Below are positions 61,047-64,000 of a DNA stretch of 64,000 bases, one piece after another. Numbering within the stretch: position 1 is the first letter of the stretch; every line of letters starts with the position of its first letter. A program made the position numbers and the translations under genes. The notes under the pieces are model-generated. The model saw only the letters and a program-made list of their open reading frames with translations. It did no database searches and was not told the origin of the DNA. The DNA comes from Nocardioides sp. JS614 (GTDB lineage Bacteria; Actinomycetota; Actinomycetes; Propionibacteriales; Nocardioidaceae): the NCBI RefSeq assembly GCF_000015265.1, contig NC_008699.1, forward strand, positions 3,720,001-3,784,000, written 5' to 3'.

Positions 61047-62014
61047 TCGTCGCGTTCATCGACGAGCTGCGGGCCGAGGGCCACGCGGTCGAGTCGATCT
61101 GCCGGGTCCTGCGCGAGCAGGGCTGCCAGATCGCCGCGCGGACCTACCGCGACTGGGCACAAGCCAACTGCCTTGTCGCAGCCCGGACGATCACCGACGC
61201 TCAGGTCACCAACCAGGTCCGTGACCTGGCCTGGACCGTCGACCACGAAGGGGTGCGCCGGATGACACCCGAGGGGCTCTACGGGCGTCGGAAGATGACC
61301 GCGCTGGTGCAGCGCACGTCGCCCGAGGCATCGCCCGGCAGCGTGGACCGGGCGATGAGAACCCTGTCCCTGCAAGGGGTTCGGCGTTCGAAGGGGATCC
61401 GGACCACGATCCCGGCCAAGGACGGCAAGCGAGCCGGTGACCTGCTGGATCGCGACTTCACCGCCGAAGCGCCGAACAGGACCTGGGTCATGGACTTCAC
61501 CTACGTGAGAACCTGGGCCGGGTTCGTCTACGTCGCGTTCATCCTCGACGTGTTCGCCCAGAAGATCGTCGCCTGGAACGTCGCGCCCACCAAGGCCGTC
61601 GAGTTGGTCGACGTCCCGCTGCGAATGGCGTTGTGGCAACGCGACCGCGAGGGCCACCCGATCGTGCCCGGCGAACTGATCGGCCACGCCGACGCCGGAT
61701 CGCAATACACCTCGATCACCTTCACCGAACACCTCGCCGAGGAAGGCATCCGGCCCTCGATCGGGACGGTTGCCGATGCCTATGACAACGCCCTGATGGA
61801 GTGCGTGATCGGGCTCTACAAGACCGAGTGCATCCGCACCACGGTCTTCCACGCCGGCCCCTACCGGACCATCGGCGACGTCGAGTACGCCACCGCCGGC
61901 TGGGTCGACTGGTACAACAACAGGCGCCTGCACGGCTCGCTTGGGATGATGACCCCAGTGGAGTTCGAGCAGGCCCACTACGCGACTCTCAACCGAGAGC
62001 CGCAACCCGCATAG
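61007..62014 (+). CDS. IS3-family transposase OrfB (DDE integrase core), read by -1 frameshift
   Basis: About 336 codons in the -1 frame relative to OrfA, entered by programmed frameshifting near the T-run at 61009-61013 (TCAATTTTCTTC). It has a HTH_21-like N-terminal segment (LIVAFIDELRAEGHAVESIC) and the rve core: first Asp in TWVMDFTYVRTW, second Asp in GHADAGSQYTSIT, and Glu in DNALMECVIG. A C-terminal YNNRRLHGSLGMMTPVEFE is present. The first internal ATG is at 61253, too late to include the N-terminal domain. The OrfAB fusion is the active transposase. Confidence 0.92.
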   Translation, partial: NFLRGGTRPPQSLIVAFIDELRAEGHAVESICRVLREQGCQIAARTYRDWAQANCLVAARTITDAQVTNQVRDLAWTVDHEGVRRMTPEGLYGRRKMTALVQRTSPEASPGSVDRAMRTLSLQGVRRSKGIRTTIPAKDGKRAGDLLDRDFTAEAPNRTWVMDFTYVRTWAGFVYVAFILDVFAQKIVAWNVAPTKAVELVDVPLRMALWQRDREGHPIVPGELIGHADAGSQYTSITFTEHLAEEGIRPSIGTVADAYDNALMECVIGLYKTECIRTTVFHAGPYRTIGDVEYATAGWVDWYNNRRLHGSLGMMTPVEFEQAHYATLNREPQPA

Positions 62015-62041
62015 GAGCGGCACAGAACCTGAGGCGCTTCA
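62014..62041. repeat. IS right inverted repeat
   Basis: Reverse complement begins TGAAGCGCCTCAGGTT and includes TGCCGC. It starts within the last base of the orfB stop and ends at the GGG duplication (62042-62044). Confidence 0.85.
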
Positions 62042-62044
62042 GGG
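62042..62044. repeat. Target-site duplication GGG, right copy
   Basis: GGG directly after the CA end of the IS; it is the copy retained when the reading frame of the TIR gene is rebuilt. Confidence 0.75.
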
Positions 62045-62828
62045 TGACGAGGCCGGCGTGCTCTTCGGCACCCCAGGCGCCGAGCGTGATTGCAGCATGG
62101 GCGAGCGGCGTCACAAGTTGGTCGTACTCCTGGGCGCGCTCGACCACGGCCACCACGTTTGGTGCCGCGCCCCCGCCCAACGGGAAACGTTCTTGGTCCT
62201 TGAGCGCTTCGATAACCGTCTTCACTTCGCCGAGGAACAGATCCTCCGTCTCCATCACCTTGGTGGGGTCGGTCATACCCAGCTTGAGTGCTTCCGCCAA
62301 ACGTGGGCCGCGCTCGGCATCGTTCGCCGTCGCGATGGCCGCTGCGATCGTGGCTGGCGATGTGGTCGACGTGCCAAATATGCCCATGACGGCAGCGACC
62401 AACCGAGCAAGATTGGCTTCGCGGTTCGGACCGAAAAGGTCGATGCGCTGGAGGCTGTTGAGTGTCCGACCGCCACCGAGGTCGTAGTTCGGAAGCTCAC
62501 AGTCGTCCAGCCGAACCGGAAGAAGCCAAACATGGCCGGGTGGCCGGAGCCGAAACTGGTCGACCGCCAGCGCCAGCTCCTCGTTCATGAAAGTCCTGGT
62601 CTTGGAGACGCTACTCGTTGAGAAGCAGGCGACGAACGCCAGGGAGCCATCCTCGATCGCCGACCGGATCTTCTGCTTCCAGTCCTCGCCGGGCCACAGG
62701 GCCTCGGTGTCCTTCCACACCGGAATCCCTGCCGCACGTAGCACCGACGCCAACTGCTCGACGGCCTCGGCGTTTTCGTGAACGTAGGAGAGGAACGCGT
62801 GCTGCACAGGACTGTCGACCACCCCAGC

Positions 62829-62834
62829 AGGGTA
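62829..62834 (-). promoter_or_regulatory. Putative leaderless -10 element of the TIR gene (TACCCT)
   Basis: Minus strand TACCCT, six bases, then GTG at 62822. No SD is present. It matches the layout of the chromosomal leaderless genes, so the accessory gene uses the same expression style. Confidence 0.5.
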
Positions 62835-62961
62835 GGGCTCACCACCGACGAAACGACGCGAGACATCGACACCTACCGCGAACCGTCGCCTGCGACCGAA
62901 GGCTCACCGGCTGTACCGGGTTGCGACTGCATCATTCCGCCGCCAGCGGCACGTCAAGAAA

Positions 62962-63153
62962 TCAGGGAGGCGGTGCACAGCTAGGGCAGTAATCGGTGGC
63001 ATTCCGCCACCTCACCCACCCGGCGCGTCTGGCATCGGTGCGCTGAGCGGTTCCCGACTCGCCGGGGCGACGGGTTGTGCGTGGCTCAGGGTCCTCACGC
63101 CAGATGCGCCCGCAGGAGTCGCAGACAAGCAGAACCCGAGTCACGATGCTCAC
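62962..63153 (-). CDS. Small CxxC/CxxC zinc-ribbon-like protein
   Basis: A 63-residue protein with LLVCDSCGRIW near the N-terminus and DYCPSCAPPP at the C-terminus. Two CxxC pairs about 43 residues apart could bind one zinc ion. The middle is basic and probably flexible (RTTRRPGESGTAQRTDARRAG). Start is GTG at 63153, with no SD and no clear -10. It lies 139 bp upstream of the TIR gene on the same strand. No family is recognised; small zinc-ribbon proteins are often accessory DNA- or protein-binding factors. Reality of the gene rests on the Cys pattern. Confidence 0.5.
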   Translation of the reverse strand: MSIVTRVLLVCDSCGRIWREDPEPRTTRRPGESGTAQRTDARRAGWVRWRNATDYCPSCAPPP

Positions 63154-63295
63154 GGCGACAATGTTGGCCTACATCGAACAGGGATGCGACGGGATCTTGC
63201 GTCGTTGCGCCGCGTGCGAGAAGCGAATTCAGCCCGGCCCGTGCAGCTGAGCTCCGTTTCGACAGCAATCGAACGCAACGCTGCGCGCTCCGACG

Positions 63296-64000
63296 CTAGA
63301 CCTGCAGCGCCGGCGCCTTGAAGCGGACCGGAGGCGCGTCACCGACTCGCTCGAACCACTGTCCACGGATCTCGTACTTGATCCGCACATTCGCGCGCTG
63401 CGCTTGAGCCCACTCGGCATGCTTGCTCGGTGGGAGGCGTAGCTCGGCCCGTCCTCCTGGTCGGGTCCTGGGGCTGTCGAGCGTGAGCCTCGTGGTGTGG
63501 CTCCTTCCGGCGTCCAGCGTGTGCACAGGCTTCAGACTTCCAAACCCGTCCCACTCACCCGTGATCTTGTGAACCTTCTGTTCGCTTAGGTTGTTGACCA
63601 CAGTGGCTCGAATCTCTCGAACTAGTTCGCCTTGATAGACCCCGATCTGGCAGTGGACTTGCACGTTCGACGCCTCTTCAAGGTCCGCCTCATCTCGCTC
63701 GGATCGGCTCATGAGCAGGCGTCGCTGCTCGACGAGACGCTGCCGCTCGACAGACCGGAAGCTCGCGATACCGGCGCCAACTGCAAGCAGGGCACCGATT
63801 GCGCCAAACCATGTCCCCGCAGCCTCGACCGCGCCTACCTTGACCTCGCAGCCGTGGTCGGATGCCGCGCAAGAGGTCAAGCCACCGACCCACCATCCGA
63901 CCATGAAGCCGAGGAGTACTCCGACGGTTATCCATCCGACTCTGGCGTGGTGGGCGTCCCAGAGCATCCAGAACCATTTGAACCGCTGTTGCTCCAAGTA
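63296..64000 (-). CDS. Two-TM membrane protein with cytosolic domain, possibly 5'-incomplete
   Basis: About 233 residues are visible. Two helices (WITVGVLLGFMVGWWVGGL and WFGAIGALLAVGAGIASF) are separated by a Cys-containing loop (CAASDHGCEV). A charged coil follows (SVERQRLVEQRRLLMSRSE), then a beta-rich domain of about 110 residues with VQVHCQIGVYQGELVREIRA. The frame is open to the window edge; TTG at 63997 and ATG at 63964 are candidate starts, but the true one may lie outside. I do not recognise a family. It is on the same strand as the zinc-ribbon and TIR genes. Confidence 0.6.
   Translation of the reverse strand, partial: YLEQQRFKWFWMLWDAHHARVGWITVGVLLGFMVGWWVGGLTSCAASDHGCEVKVGAVEAAGTWFGAIGALLAVGAGIASFRSVERQRLVEQRRLLMSRSERDEADLEEASNVQVHCQIGVYQGELVREIRATVVNNLSEQKVHKITGEWDGFGSLKPVHTLDAGRSHTTRLTLDSPRTRPGGRAELRLPPSKHAEWAQAQRANVRIKYEIRGQWFERVGDAPPVRFKAPALQV

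Larger units (their letters stand above)
60682..62041 (+). mobile_element. Complete IS3-family insertion sequence (1360 bp)
   Basis: Bounded by imperfect inverted repeats. The left end reads TGAAGCGCCCCAGGTT and the right end, reverse-complemented, TGAAGCGCCTCAGGTT; TGCCGC follows in both. A 3-bp GGG duplication flanks it. It carries the usual orfA/orfB pair with orfB in the -1 frame, an HTH plus leucine-zipper-like OrfA, and a full DDE catalytic core in OrfB. No frameshift or stop interrupts either frame, so the insertion could be recent and the element still active. Confidence 0.93.
59966..62822 (-). pseudogene. TIR-domain protein gene split by an IS3-family element
   Basis: The 5' part (62822-62042) encodes a TIR domain: HAFLSYVHENAEAVEQLASV near residue 8, GIPVWKDTEALWPGEDWKQK, and VSKTRTFMNEELALAV with Glu 81/82 where TIR NADases carry the catalytic Glu. 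The 3' part (60678-59966) encodes an all-helical region without known motifs. Joining 62042 to 60678, i.e. removing the IS plus one GGG, reads LVT-R-AMSRIAAVTND in frame and gives one 497-residue protein. As it stands the N-terminal part runs into IS sequence and stops at 61989. Start is GTG at 62822 with TACCCT six bases upstream. TIR proteins often act in phage defence; this role is inferred. Confidence 0.88.

Noticed and set aside
59966..62023. A single 685-codon minus-strand gene across the IS
   Set aside because: Its N-terminal two thirds is simply the antisense of the transposase genes; only the last 237 codons belong to a real gene, the TIR protein.
62778..62984. 68-codon plus-strand frame overlapping the TIR start
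   Set aside because: No SD, no -10 at the right distance and no motif; it covers the TIR promoter and start on the other strand.

Overview
The window is one continuous stretch of very GC-rich chromosome. Strong GTG/TTG start use, short SD-less leaders, Mycobacterium-like respiratory genes and the gene content point to an actinobacterium of the Nocardioides / Propionibacteriales type. This placement is inferred from composition and gene order; there is no rRNA in the window. Genes are packed tightly and no gap without a gene exceeds 300 bases. The largest empty gaps are 59731-59965, 12917-13124 and about 140 bp on each side of the small zinc-ribbon gene at 62962-63153. I saw no tRNA, rRNA or CRISPR array.

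Layout. 1-11.3 kb: a bacterial PH-domain membrane protein (cut by the window edge), pyruvate carboxylase, a BenE-type transporter, two tandem SpoIID/LytB-domain secreted proteins, then lpd and its quinone-reductase-like relative. 11.4-13.1 kb: a GGCT-like gene and a DUF559/AbiEi-like gene lying between two inverted copies of a 63-bp double-hairpin repeat. 13.1-28.2 kb: a nucleoside and deoxyribose salvage region with purine nucleoside phosphorylase, phosphosugar mutase, deoC, two aldehyde dehydrogenase-like genes, a uridine kinase-like gene, adenosine deaminase, thymidine phosphorylase and cytidine deaminase. 25.4-33.4 kb (minus strand): an apparent operon bmpA - ABC ATPase - permease - permease - cdd - cytochrome P450 - deoA, which would import nucleosides and start their breakdown. 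33.5-39.7 kb: an M20 amidohydrolase and the mutA-mutB-meaB methylmalonyl-CoA mutase operon. With pyruvate carboxylase this feeds C3 and C4 units into the TCA cycle. 40.5-48.9 kb: two complete and different succinate dehydrogenase / fumarate reductase operons on opposite strands, separated by one glycosyltransferase. 48.9-59.7 kb: a TIGR03032-like protein coupled to an ELWxxDGT repeat protein, a 2'-5' RNA ligase-like gene, trpS, a secreted GH5 glycosidase, a GNAT acetyltransferase, and an MFS - SDR - P450 cluster with a divergent TetR gene.

59.7 kb to the end is accessory DNA of looser composition. A complete IS3-family element (60682-62041, 3-bp target duplication GGG) sits inside a TIR-domain gene. 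Removing the element and one GGG restores a single 497-residue reading frame. A small CxxC/CxxC protein and a two-TM membrane protein lie upstream of it on the same strand.

Regulation visible in the sequence: at least eleven genes have a TANNNT (or, for one P450, CATGGT) -10 hexamer ending 6-7 bases before the start codon and no usable SD. This is the pattern of leaderless transcripts. Many neighbouring genes overlap by NTGA (ATGA, GTGA, TTGA and probably CTGA), suggesting translational coupling.
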